This document shows, in pieces, positions 1 to 7,264 of a DNA stretch of 55,098 bases. The position numbers and the translations under genes were made by a program. The notes under the pieces are model-generated. The model did no database searches, was not told where the DNA came from, and saw only the letters and a list, made by a program, of their open reading frames with translations. Origin of the DNA: DATAQC01 sp051001215. GTDB lineage: Bacteria; Actinomycetota; Acidimicrobiia; Acidimicrobiales; AC-14. The DNA lies in assembly GCA_051001215.1 (NCBI GenBank), contig JBPCNP010000010.1, positions 1 through 55,098 of the forward strand. Reading direction: 5' to 3'. Within the stretch, counting starts at the first letter, position 1; each line of letters begins with the position of its first letter.

Positions 1-2
1 AA

Positions 3-218
3 CATTGCGGATCAACCCGACCGAGCACACCGACCTCCGGGGAAGTGGAGAACTACGCCGTTGTCATTCTCTCAAACCCCGATGCAGATCGCGAGCACTT
101 CTGCCGACTTTCTGCTCGCTCACCTAGGCCCCCTCCTGGGGGCCTACCTGCCTGCGGTTTCTCGTGCTCATGTTGGACGTCCGCTCGTCCTCAAACGACG
201 TGTCGGCTGACACCTTGA
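3..218 (+). pseudogene. possible 3' fragment of a secreted protein with a GEVED-like end
   Basis: The window opens inside an open frame (third frame, stop at 216-218) that encodes TSGEVENYAVVIL. This resembles the C-terminal GEVED motif of large secreted bacterial proteins. A neighbouring frame reads LRINPTEHTD just before it and stops at 125-127, so the true gene may have changed frame around base 35. A strong hairpin at 125-146 falls within the longer frame, which suggests transcription ends there and that the codons after it are not a real C terminus. Bases 219-329 show nothing I can assign. This is a weak call based on one short motif. Confidence 0.25.
125..146. terminator. hairpin, likely terminator
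   Basis: TAGGCCCCC and GGGGGCCTA form a perfect 9-bp stem around a TCCT loop. It has no clear T tract, which is usual for terminators in high-GC actinobacteria. It could close the plus-strand fragment before it, or minus-strand transcription coming from the decayed genes after it. Confidence 0.5.
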
Positions 219-329
219 ACCCGGCGAATAGGATTGGTCGGCGGAGTCGCGCGGACCAAGGGCCGAGGTTCGGGTAGGTCAACGTCCTACACGCCGTCCC
301 GATGAGCCCTCGCTGTCACTGCAGGAGAG

Positions 330-426
330 CCGCACGTGTGGGCCTTGATGTCGCCGGGCTCCACTCGGTCATGGGCGCGCAGGCCGACTCGACCGCCCCG
401 TAGTTCTGCAGCAGCATGAATCGCAT
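330..426 (-). pseudogene. remnant of a YCII/DGPF-domain protein (N-terminal end only)
   Basis: The minus strand starts with ATG at 426 behind GAAGGA and reads MRFMLLQNYGAVESACAPMTEW. This is the typical beginning of YCII-related (DGPF) proteins of about 115-140 residues. After SP, the expected continuation (DIKAH) lies in another frame, which fits loss of one base near 355-360. The reading then leaves the family after about 32 residues, and no later part of the domain is found. It is therefore both frameshifted and truncated. The family assignment rests on recognising the N-terminal pattern. Confidence 0.5.
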
Positions 427-549
427 GGCTCCATCCTTCTTGGTCAGCGGCGGCGGTGGTGCCGCTGACCAAGATGTCGGAGTTGCAACCGGATTCTCGA
501 CATCGTTCGGCCACGTTACCCGCCAGCGGGCTTGTGGTCCGGTATGCGA

Positions 550-990
550 TCAGGTCGAGCTGTGGGCGATCTGGAACGATGACAAGGTGACGATGGAGGA
601 AATATTGGAGAGCGAAGCGCTCAGGTAGTAGTAGAACTGGTCGTTGTCCACCGTGGCGGTCGCTGTGACGGCGGCGACAGTCGTGTCCAAGCTCGGCGTG
701 ACAGGGCTCAGGTGAATCCTGACGACGTTCTCGGAATTGTCGAAGCCTACGATCGGCTGGCGGACCAAGTCGACGAAGAGCTCGCCGGCCGCGCCGGAAC
801 CCCCGCCGCCGGTAACTCGTAGCGAGTTGATGTGATGGCCGTGGGGAAGGGTGATCGGCATCAGACCCAAGGTCTGCTTTCCTGGCACCGAGAATGTACC
901 TTCCGGCTGCTCGATTACCCACGCTACATCCTGGCCAGGAGGCCCGTTCTTGAGAAGCATGGGCGCCAGACTGATCTTGTCCGCTGCCAT
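550..990 (-). CDS. hypothetical protein (146 aa)
   Basis: I do not recognise a family. The start chosen is ATG at 990, preceded by GAAAG about 5 bases upstream; the open frame extends 20 codons further, but that extension lacks a ribosome site. The product has no signal peptide or membrane segment. It has a glycine-rich turn (VTGGGGSGAAGE) near the middle and a Thr/Ser/Val-rich second half that looks like beta-strand repeats, as in a small beta-sandwich. It follows the two secreted paralogues on the same strand with only 46 bases between, so it may share their transcript. Unlike its neighbours I see no sign that it is broken. Confidence 0.55.
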   Translation of the reverse strand: MAADKISLAPMLLKNGPPGQDVAWVIEQPEGTFSVPGKQTLGLMPITLPHGHHINSLRVTGGGGSGAAGELFVDLVRQPIVGFDNSENVVRIHLSPVTPSLDTTVAAVTATATVDNDQFYYYLSASLSNISSIVTLSSFQIAHSST

Positions 991-1036
991 GATCTTTCTT
1001 TTCGGCGTGGGCCAGTGCCAGTGAAGTCGAGCCGTC

Positions 1037-1579
1037 TCATGCCGGCTCATTCTGTACTGGAAGAGGTGAGTGTCGACGGGTGACGGAGATACAGATTCGT
1101 CGAGCAGCCAAGGATTGTGAGACTGGGCTAGGTCGTCGGGGCGTGAGTCCTGATGGTGCAGGGCTCGACCCTGGCTCGACCCACTGGTTGGAGTTGAACC
1201 TGCGCAAGCTGGGGTCGTTGAGATTGATCACGCAGATCGCCGGCCCGGTCCGCAGTCCAGAGCCGCCGGCGTCGACCACGAAGTCGTTGTCATCGTGGAC
1301 GCAGGTGATCGTTGCGCCGCCGGTGGCGACTGCTATCCCCGGTGGCGTGGTCCCCATGGCCGGGATGCGCTGTTGCACCCGAACGAAGGTACTGATCGCA
1401 TGACCATTCGGGCAGTTGACGTCGATGACCACTCGAGCGGTCGTACCACCGTTCAGGAGTTGAACGCCGTCGACCTCCACGACCGACGCCGCGCCTGCGG
1501 GTCCTAGGCCCAACATCAGTGTCGCCGCAGAGGCGACGAGCGCTACTCCCGCGCCACCGATCTTCCTAGCGATCTTCAT
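1037..1579 (-). pseudogene. secreted protein, paralogue 1, C terminus frameshifted by an 11-bp duplication
   Basis: The start ATG at 1579 has AAAGGG about 5 bases upstream. The product begins with a clear signal peptide (MKIARKIGGAG, a hydrophobic stretch, then GPAGAA). The mature part has the pattern VEVDGVQLLNGG, then VVIDVNCPNGH, then TCVHDDNDFVV, then GPAICVINLND. The gene at 1659-2095 shares this layout. At 1161-1182 the sequence GGCTCGACCC occurs twice, 11 bases apart. Removing one copy gives the C terminus WVEPCTIRTHAPTT and a stop at 1128-1130, which lines up with the sister's FLPCRLSNRGPVT end. The present frame instead runs about 30 codons further with no resemblance. Function unknown; probably exported. 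Confidence 0.6.
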
Positions 1580-1658
1580 GCCCACCCTTTCGTCTGTCGT
1601 CATCGGTCCGTATTTGGACCCTCCTACTTGAATTCGCCCACGACAATTCCCCGTCCTC

Positions 1659-2095
1659 TCAAGTCACCGGGCCACGGTTGCTGAGCCTGCAGGGCAGGAA
1701 CTGGTCGGGCACGAACTGCGAGGTGTTCACGTCGAGAAGGTTCACCCTGCAGACGGCCGGGCCTGTCTCGTAGGGCCGACCGGGGAGCACCGTCACTCGG
1801 ACATCGTTGTCGCCGACGGAACAGGTGACGAGACGGAACGAGCCTGCGGAGACAGTTCCTGGGGAGTGACGCAGCGTCTGGGTGATGCTACACCGAGGAC
1901 GATGCGGTGGCCGGGAGTGCAGTTCACATCGACGACCATCTGGGCGGCGATGCCGCCCTGGAAGAGCTGCATGCCGTCGACCTCGTTGAGCGATATTGGT
2001 CTCGATGCACTCGCGGGGCCGATCCCCAGCATCAGGGTCGCAGCCGATGCCACGATCGCAGTGCCGGCTGCACCAATCTTCTTGACGATGTTCAT
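1659..2095 (-). pseudogene. secreted protein, paralogue 2, broken by a one-base deletion
   Basis: ATG at 2095 (AAAGGG upstream, same context as paralogue 1) begins MNIVKKIGAAG, a hydrophobic stretch and GPASAS: a signal peptide. The frame matches paralogue 1 up to DVNCTPGHRIVLGV and then runs into a stop at 1793. The expected continuation is in the adjacent frame: SITQTLRHSPG, then FRLVTCSVGDNDVRV, then GPAVCRVNLLD, ending at 1659. The two halves join perfectly if one base is restored near 1889. The conserved cysteines match paralogue 1. A sequencing error is possible, but the sister gene is also broken nearby. Confidence 0.6.
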
Positions 2096-2139
2096 GCCCA
2101 CCCTTTCGTCGGTTCCGAAGGACCCTCAGCCCATCGAAT

Positions 2140-2173
2140 GCGCCAGCCACTGCCGTGCGCCAGCCACTGCCGT
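2140..2173. repeat. 17-bp perfect tandem duplication
   Basis: GCGCCAGCCACTGCCGT at 2140-2156 is repeated exactly at 2157-2173. It lies in the intergenic stretch between the second secreted paralogue and the glutamine synthetase gene. No gene covers it. It resembles the 11-bp and 14-bp tandem duplications found elsewhere in the window. Confidence 0.8.
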
Positions 2174-2427
2174 GGCTCACAGGCATTCACGACCTTCCGC
2201 CTCTACCCGCTAGGGGCACTGCAGGGGAGCGGCTCTGGTGTCAACAGCCTCGAGGCGAGCGCCGACGAGGCCGGGGTGGCCTGGCCGGGCAGGCAGCTCC
2301 CGAGGGAGTTCACACAGCGTTCTCAGTTCTGACTTGGTTCTGCAACGCCGATGAGGCTCACTATGGAGGTCCGAATCGTCGGGACCGGTCGAACAGGCCG
2401 GGCCCGGACGGCAACCCGAGGAGACGC

Positions 2428-3441
2428 GTGGCCTACAAAGCGGAGTACATCTGGATCGACGGCACCGAGCCGACGGCCAAGATGCGGTCGAAGACCAGGA
2501 TCATGACCGACGGTGACGAGTTGCCCATCTGGGGCTTCGACGGATCGTCGACGAATCAGGCCCCCGGCACGGCATCGGACTGCGTGCTGAAGCCGGTGTT
2601 CTCGTGCCCAGACCCCGTCCGCGGCGGCGACGACGTGCTGGTGCTGTGCGAGGTCCTGCTCACCGACATGACGCCCCATCCCACGAACACCAGGGCTGCG
2701 CTGCGGGCCGCGTCCGAGAAGTACGCCGCCCAGGAGCCCTGGTTCGGCATCGAGCAGGAGTACACCTTCTTCGAGGGCAGCCGGCCCCTCGGGTTCCCCC
2801 GGGGCGGGTTCCCGGCCCCCCAGGGTGGCTACTACTGCGGCGTGGGCGCCGACGAGATCTTCGGCCGGCCTGCGGTCGAGAAGCACATGCAGGCCTGCCT
2901 CGATGCCGGCCTGTTGCTGTCGGGCATCAACGCCGAGGTCATGCCCGGCCAGTGGGAGTTCCAGATCGGTCCCGGTAGCCCCCTCGATGTGTCCGACCAC
3001 CTGTGGGTCGCCCGCTGGCTGCTCTACCGCACGGCCGAGTCGTTCGGCATCTCCGCCACGCTCGACCCCAAGCCCGTCATGGGCGACTGGAACGGCGCTG
3101 GTGCCCACACGAACTTCTCGACCAAGGCCATGCGCAAGGACTACGACCCGATCATCGCCGCCTGCGAGGCTCTCGGCGAAAAGGTCATGGAGCACGTCCA
3201 CCAGTACGGGTTCGGCATCGAGGCCCGGTTGACCGGTCTGCACGAGACGGCCATCTGGAACGAGTTCAGCTACGGCGTGTCCGACCGCGGCGCCTCTGTG
3301 CGCATCCCCTGGCAGGTCGAGGTGGACAAGGGCGGCTACATCGAGGACCGGCGCCCCAACGCCAACTGTGACCCGTACCTGGTCACCAAGGCCATCACCG
3401 AGACGGTCTGTTCCGCCCTGGAATCCAAGTACATGGTCTGA
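2428..3441 (+). CDS. glnII: glutamine synthetase, type II (GSII)
   Basis: Makes glutamine from glutamate, ammonia and ATP in the cytoplasm. The 337-residue length and the motifs WGFDGSSTNQA near residue 30, GIEQEYTFF, INAEVMPGQWEFQIGP and GDWNGAGAHTNFSTKAMR are those of the short eukaryote-like GSII family, not the roughly 470-residue GSI enzymes. GSII lacks the adenylylation loop, so control by GlnE is not expected. The GTG start at 2428 is chosen because GAGGAGA lies just upstream and the product then begins at the family start (AYKAEYIWIDG); the open frame before it carries no conserved sequence. It stands alone and ends at a hairpin shared with the converging MFS gene. Confidence 0.93.
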   Translation: MAYKAEYIWIDGTEPTAKMRSKTRIMTDGDELPIWGFDGSSTNQAPGTASDCVLKPVFSCPDPVRGGDDVLVLCEVLLTDMTPHPTNTRAALRAASEKYAAQEPWFGIEQEYTFFEGSRPLGFPRGGFPAPQGGYYCGVGADEIFGRPAVEKHMQACLDAGLLLSGINAEVMPGQWEFQIGPGSPLDVSDHLWVARWLLYRTAESFGISATLDPKPVMGDWNGAGAHTNFSTKAMRKDYDPIIAACEALGEKVMEHVHQYGFGIEARLTGLHETAIWNEFSYGVSDRGASVRIPWQVEVDKGGYIEDRRPNANCDPYLVTKAITETVCSALESKYMV

Positions 3442-3456
3442 CGGCCCGGCTTCGCC

Positions 3457-3486
3457 ACCCGGAGGTGCTCATGGGTGCCTCCGGGT
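3457..3486. terminator. bidirectional hairpin terminator
   Basis: ACCCGGAGG (3457-3465) pairs with CCTCCGGGT (3478-3486), a 9-bp perfect stem with a 12-base loop, between the ends of the converging glutamine synthetase and MFS genes. It touches the MFS stop codon. Confidence 0.6.
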
Positions 3487-4598
3487 CAGCGGGGCAGTGA
3501 CCGGGCGTCGTCGAGCGCTCGCCGTCCGACCAACGACGGCAGGGCGGCGGCTGCGGCCAGGGCCACGCCGGCAACCAGCACCGGCTGGTTGGCGGCCCAT
3601 GCGGCGTACAGCGCCACCCCGGCGACATCGGTGCCCAGTGCCGCCAGTGACGTCACTGTGGCGCGGGCATGTCCCTGGATCGCCTGCTGCAGCCCGGCCT
3701 CTGCACGGACCAGGACGAACCGGTAGAGGCCATAGGCCACGGCGATCCCGGCCACGCCCGCCGGACGTCGGAGCACGGCGGCGCCGCCCATGACCACGAC
3801 GGCGGTGGCGAGCAGGATGGCCACGGCGTGTGGTCGCAGCCGGGAGAACCCTCCGCCGAGGGCGGCACCGGCGGCGCCCACGAGGGGAACGGCGAGCAGG
3901 GTGAGGGGGACCAGCGACGTGGCGACGCCCCACTCGTGGGCGAACAGCGAGAAGTACTCCTCGATGCCGTCGAGGCTGCCGACGATGGCCACCGCCACCA
4001 CGGCCGTCCACACCGCCGGGCTGCGGGCGGCCTCGACGAGTCCACTTCGCAGCACTGCGAAGTAGGCGTCGGGGTTCGCTTCTCGTCCGTCGGTGGCCGT
4101 CTCGGCCGCGTGCTCACTGCCGCGGCTGAGCGGTTTCCCCCTCGCCGGGGCCTCGGGGAGCCGGGTGGCCACGGCGGCTGCGCCCAGGCAACAGACCACG
4201 CTTGCCCACCCCACCAGGTCGTAGCCACCGGTGGAGAACAAGACGGTGGCGGCGACGGCGGCGGGGATCTGGGACAGGAGGCCGACCGCTGCCACCCGGC
4301 CGTAGACGCGCAGGTAGTGGCTCTCGGCACCCACCGAGGTCAGCCCGTCGTAGAGCAATGCCTCCAGGGCACCGGAGCCGAACGCTCCGCCGAGGCCCCA
4401 CAGGACGAAGCCGGCAGCGAAGGCGGCGTAGCCGGGAGCGGTGATCCACAGGGCGTAGCCGGCGGCCTGGAACATGCCGGCGGCAACGAGAGCGAGCCGG
4501 CGCGAGAAGCGGTCGGCCAGGGCTCCCGTCGGGACCTCGGCCACGATGCCCACCACCGACCAGACGACGAAGAGGCTGGAGATCTGCGCACCGGACAA
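3486..4598 (-). CDS. MFS transporter (N terminus uncertain)
   Basis: A multi-pass membrane protein of the major facilitator superfamily. It has the loop motif GALADRFSRR after the second helix, about 11 hydrophobic segments, and a long central cytoplasmic loop (PARGKPLSRGSEHAAETATDGREANP) between the two six-helix halves. Substrate unknown; exporters of small drugs or metabolites look like this. The only accepted start in frame is TTG at 4598, but the codons directly upstream (4599-4712) encode a convincing first helix, VGWALLADSIPIYPLYALLF. No ATG, GTG or TTG precedes that helix before an in-frame TGA at 4713-4715. Either an unusual start is used or the 5' end is mutated. Confidence 0.8.
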   Translation of the reverse strand: MSGAQISSLFVVWSVVGIVAEVPTGALADRFSRRLALVAAGMFQAAGYALWITAPGYAAFAAGFVLWGLGGAFGSGALEALLYDGLTSVGAESHYLRVYGRVAAVGLLSQIPAAVAATVLFSTGGYDLVGWASVVCCLGAAAVATRLPEAPARGKPLSRGSEHAAETATDGREANPDAYFAVLRSGLVEAARSPAVWTAVVAVAIVGSLDGIEEYFSLFAHEWGVATSLVPLTLLAVPLVGAAGAALGGGFSRLRPHAVAILLATAVVVMGGAAVLRRPAGVAGIAVAYGLYRFVLVRAEAGLQQAIQGHARATVTSLAALGTDVAGVALYAAWAANQPVLVAGVALAAAAALPSLVGRRALDDARSLPR

Positions 4599-4744
4599 CC
4601 CCGCGTCGGCGAAGAGCAGCGCGTAGAGCGGGTAGATGGGAATGCTGTCGGCGAGCAGGGCCCAGCCGACGGTCCGCCGGGCGAGCGGGCGAACCTCAGG
4701 AGGAAGTGAAGGTCAACGTTGTCGGTGGCGCATGTGGGCCAGGA

Positions 4745-4750
4745 TAGCGT
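4745..4750 (+). promoter_or_regulatory. -10 element of a probable leaderless ispD transcript
   Basis: TAGCGT ends 8 bases before the GTG at 4759, with no ribosome binding site between. It follows the same spacing rule as several other genes in the window. Confidence 0.4.
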
Positions 4751-4758
4751 CGGTCGCC

Positions 4759-5412
4759 GTGGTGATGCCGGGGGTGTGGGCCATCGTCGTGGCCGGCGGA
4801 GGTGGGCGGCGCTTCGGGGGGGCCAAGCAATTCGAGGACCTGCTCGGTCACCGGGTGCTCGACTGGTCCGTGGCCGCCGCCCGGGCAACCTGCGAGGGAG
4901 TCGTCCCCGTGCTCCCCGCGGACCGGCTCGAAACGGGCGCCCGAGCGGGCGGACCGACCCGATCGGCTTCGGTACGAGCGGGACTGGCCGCCGTGCCCGC
5001 TGCCGCCGCCATCGTGGTCGTGCACGACGCCGCCCGGCCCCTTGCTGGTCCAGCCCTGTTCGAGCGGGTGGTGGCGGCCGTCGGCGCCGGGGCCGATGCC
5101 GCCGTGCCCGGGGTCGCCCTCTCCGACACCGTCAAGCGCGTGGATGGCCGGCGGGTCATGGCCACCGTCGACCGCGGCAGTCTCGTGGCCGTGCAGACGC
5201 CGCAGGCCTTCAGGGCCGAGATCCTGCGGCGGGCCCATGCCGGCGAGCCCGAGGCCACCGACGACGCCGCCCTGGTGGAGGCCTTGGGGGGCACGGTCGT
5301 GGTGGTCGACGGCGACCACCGGAACTTCAAGATCACCGCTCCCGACGACCTGGTCGTGGCCCGGGCCCTGCTGAGCGACGATAATCGGTTCGAGACGGCG
5401 GGCGGTGCCTGA
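4759..5412 (+). CDS. ispD: 2-C-methyl-D-erythritol 4-phosphate cytidylyltransferase
   Basis: Couples CTP to methylerythritol phosphate, the third step of the MEP isoprenoid pathway. The nucleotide-binding start VVAGGGGRRFGGAKQF, the central VVVHDAARPL motif and a late TDDAALVEALGG motif are all present in about 217 residues, the normal size. The start is ambiguous among GTG 4759, GTG 4762 and ATG 4765; I take the first because a -10 hexamer lies 8 bases before it, consistent with a leaderless message. An ATG at 4732 is also in frame. The stop is immediately followed by the ispF start, so the two are an operon. It is divergent from the MFS gene. Confidence 0.92.
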   Translation: MVMPGVWAIVVAGGGGRRFGGAKQFEDLLGHRVLDWSVAAARATCEGVVPVLPADRLETGARAGGPTRSASVRAGLAAVPAAAAIVVVHDAARPLAGPALFERVVAAVGAGADAAVPGVALSDTVKRVDGRRVMATVDRGSLVAVQTPQAFRAEILRRAHAGEPEATDDAALVEALGGTVVVVDGDHRNFKITAPDDLVVARALLSDDNRFETAGGA

Positions 5413-5886
5413 ATGGCGGCGCGTGTGGGAATGGGTTTCGACGTTCACCCGTTCAGTGGTGACCCCCGACGACGCCTCGTTCTCGGTGGCGTGGTCCTCG
5501 AGGCCGAGCGCGGCCTGGCCGGCCACAGCGACGCCGACGTCGTGTGCCACGCCGTCGCCGACGCCCTCCTCGGGGCTGCCGGGCTCGGCGATCTGGGCGG
5601 GATCTTCCCCGACACGGACCCGGCGTGGAAGAACGCCGACAGCACCGCAATGCTGGCCGAGGTGGCGCGCCTCGTGGTGGACGAGGGCTGGGCCGTGGCC
5701 AACGTCGACTGCGCGGTAGTGCTCGAGGCACCCCGGCTGGCACCGCACCGAGCGGGCATGGAGGCCCGCCTCGCCGAGGTGGTGGGGGCCGCGGTGTCGG
5801 TGAAGGCCAAGCGCGCCGAGGGCCTCGGCGCACTGGGGCGGGGCGAAGGCATCGCCTGTTGGGCCGTGGCCCTCATCGAGCGCTGA
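5413..5886 (+). CDS. ispF: 2-C-methyl-D-erythritol 2,4-cyclodiphosphate synthase
   Basis: Forms the cyclic diphosphate in the MEP isoprenoid pathway, as a zinc-dependent trimer. The hallmark metal ligands are visible in GFDVHPF near the N terminus and GHSDADVVCHAVADALLGA around residues 35-55. The segment IFPDTDPAWKNADS follows, and KAKRAEGLGALGRGEGIAC closes the protein. Its 157 residues are standard. Its ATG directly abuts the ispD stop, so it is co-transcribed and probably translationally coupled. Confidence 0.96.
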   Translation: MAARVGMGFDVHPFSGDPRRRLVLGGVVLEAERGLAGHSDADVVCHAVADALLGAAGLGDLGGIFPDTDPAWKNADSTAMLAEVARLVVDEGWAVANVDCAVVLEAPRLAPHRAGMEARLAEVVGAAVSVKAKRAEGLGALGRGEGIACWAVALIER

Positions 5887-5939
5887 GGGCGCCTGGGAAC
5901 GGCGGGGGCGACGCGACTGGAACCGCCGTCAGATCGATG

Positions 5940-5945
5940 TAAGAT
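5940..5945 (+). promoter_or_regulatory. possible -10 element upstream of the small membrane protein gene
   Basis: TAAGAT lies in the 219-base gap after ispF, about 160 bases before the next start. It is the best -10-like hexamer in the gap, but I see no convincing -35. Confidence 0.25.
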
Positions 5946-6105
5946 TCCTGCGTCCGGGGTCGGGGGTGCGACCGCCGCGCACCCCCGCCCCGACTCCTCT
6001 TCCCGGCGAAGAGTCGAGCGGTGGGTGTGTTTGGCCGACCCGGACCATGGGAACCCCTTTCAGTACCGGGACGGAAGTACAGCGCCCGAAACTGGAGGAT
6101 TCATC

Positions 6106-6348
6106 ATGGGTATCGGAGTCAGCGTCTTTCTCATTGCGGTTGGGGCCATACTCACCTTCGCTGTGCACGTGGCCGTGTCCGGGCTCGACCTGGCCACCGT
6201 CGGGGTCATCTTGATGATCGCCGGTGGCATCGGCTTGCTATGGAGCCTGCTGTTCCTCAGCCGCGGGGTCGGGGGCGGCCCTGTTGTCGCCGACGGCTAC
6301 GTGGAAGAGCCCGTGGTGGAACGCCGGCGGGGCTTCCGCCGCTTCTGA
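6106..6348 (+). CDS. small two-helix membrane protein, DUF6458-like
   Basis: An 80-residue protein starting at ATG 6106, 7 bases after a GGAGGA ribosome site (an in-frame codon further upstream lacks one). It has two predicted membrane segments, GVSVFLIAVGAILTFAV and VGVILMIAGGIGLLWSLLFL, and a short basic tail (ERRRGFRRF). The start MGIGVSVFLIAVGAI is what I remember for the actinobacterial family DUF6458, whose role is unknown. It is followed by a strong hairpin, so it is probably a single-gene unit. Confidence 0.75.
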   Translation: MGIGVSVFLIAVGAILTFAVHVAVSGLDLATVGVILMIAGGIGLLWSLLFLSRGVGGGPVVADGYVEEPVVERRRGFRRF

Positions 6349-6399
6349 CAGGCCGGCCGCCGCTGAGCGGGCCGATACCTGACCCCCGTCCCCCCCCGT

Positions 6400-6428
6400 C
6401 CCGACCCCCGCACCGTGCGGGGGTCGGG
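6400..6428. terminator. strong hairpin terminator
   Basis: A nearly perfect palindrome centred at 6414 (CCGACCCCCGCAC against GTGCGGGGGTCGG) gives a stem of about 12 bp with a tiny loop. It lies between the DUF6458-like gene and the ABC transporter genes and has no T tract. Confidence 0.55.
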
Positions 6429-6483
6429 TCGCGTTCTCTAGGATCGCCGTGGCTGGGCGAACGCGAGAGCTCGGGAGGCGCCA

Positions 6484-7263
6484 GTGACCACCACGCCACG
6501 ATCGTCCCCACCCGCATCCCCGCCCGAGCGCCGCTCTGCGCGCTCGGCGGCCAGCGCCGTCGACCTGGTCAAGCTCTACGGCACCGGGGACACCGTGGTG
6601 CGGGCCCTCGACGGCGTCAGCATCAGCTTCGACGCCGGTCGCTTCAGCGCCATCATGGGGCCGTCGGGTTCGGGCAAGTCGACGCTCATGCACTGCCTGG
6701 CCGGCTTGGACACGGCCACGGCGGGCCAGGTCTTCATCGGCGACGTCGACCTCACCAGCCTCGACGACAACCGGCTCACCCTGCTGCGGCGTGACCGGGT
6801 GGGGTTCATCTTCCAGTCGTTCAACCTCATCCCCACCCTCACCGCCTACGAGAACATCACCCTTCCCTTGGCCATCGCCGGCCGCAAGCCCGACAAGGAG
6901 TGGCTGGACACGGTGGTCGAGGCGGTGGGCATCGCCGACCGTCTGAAGCACCGACCGGCCGAGCTGTCGGGCGGCCAGCAGCAGCGGGTGGCGGGGGCGC
7001 GGGCCCTGGCCAGCAGACCCGAGATCATCTTCGCCGACGAGCCCACGGGCAACCTCGATTCCCGGGCCAGCGCCGAGATGCTGCGGTTCATGCGCCGCTC
7101 GGTGTCGGAGCTGGGCCAGACCATCGTCATGGTCACCCACGATGCGACCGCCGCCGGCTATGCCGACCAGGTCGTGTTCCTCGCCGACGGGCGTGTGGCC
7201 GGGGAGATGGAGGCCCCCACGGCCGAGCGGGTGCTCGACCGGCTCAAGGCCATGGGGGACTGA
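6484..7263 (+). CDS. ABC transporter ATP-binding protein (MacB/LolD type)
   Basis: The ATPase of an FtsX-type exporter or mechanotransmission ABC system. It has Walker A GPSGSGKST, the Q-loop FIFQSFNLIPTLTAYENI, signature LSGGQQQRV, Walker B IIFADEPTGNLD and the switch histidine in MVTHD. The insert between Q-loop and signature and the NLD ending of Walker B are typical of MacB/LolD ATPases. It starts with GTG at 6484 behind GGGAGG. A TAGGAT hexamer about 40 bases upstream may be its -10. It is one base from the permease gene at 7265, so the two form an operon. Confidence 0.92.
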   Translation: MTTTPRSSPPASPPERRSARSAASAVDLVKLYGTGDTVVRALDGVSISFDAGRFSAIMGPSGSGKSTLMHCLAGLDTATAGQVFIGDVDLTSLDDNRLTLLRRDRVGFIFQSFNLIPTLTAYENITLPLAIAGRKPDKEWLDTVVEAVGIADRLKHRPAELSGGQQQRVAGARALASRPEIIFADEPTGNLDSRASAEMLRFMRRSVSELGQTIVMVTHDATAAGYADQVVFLADGRVAGEMEAPTAERVLDRLKAMGD

Positions 7264-7264
7264 C

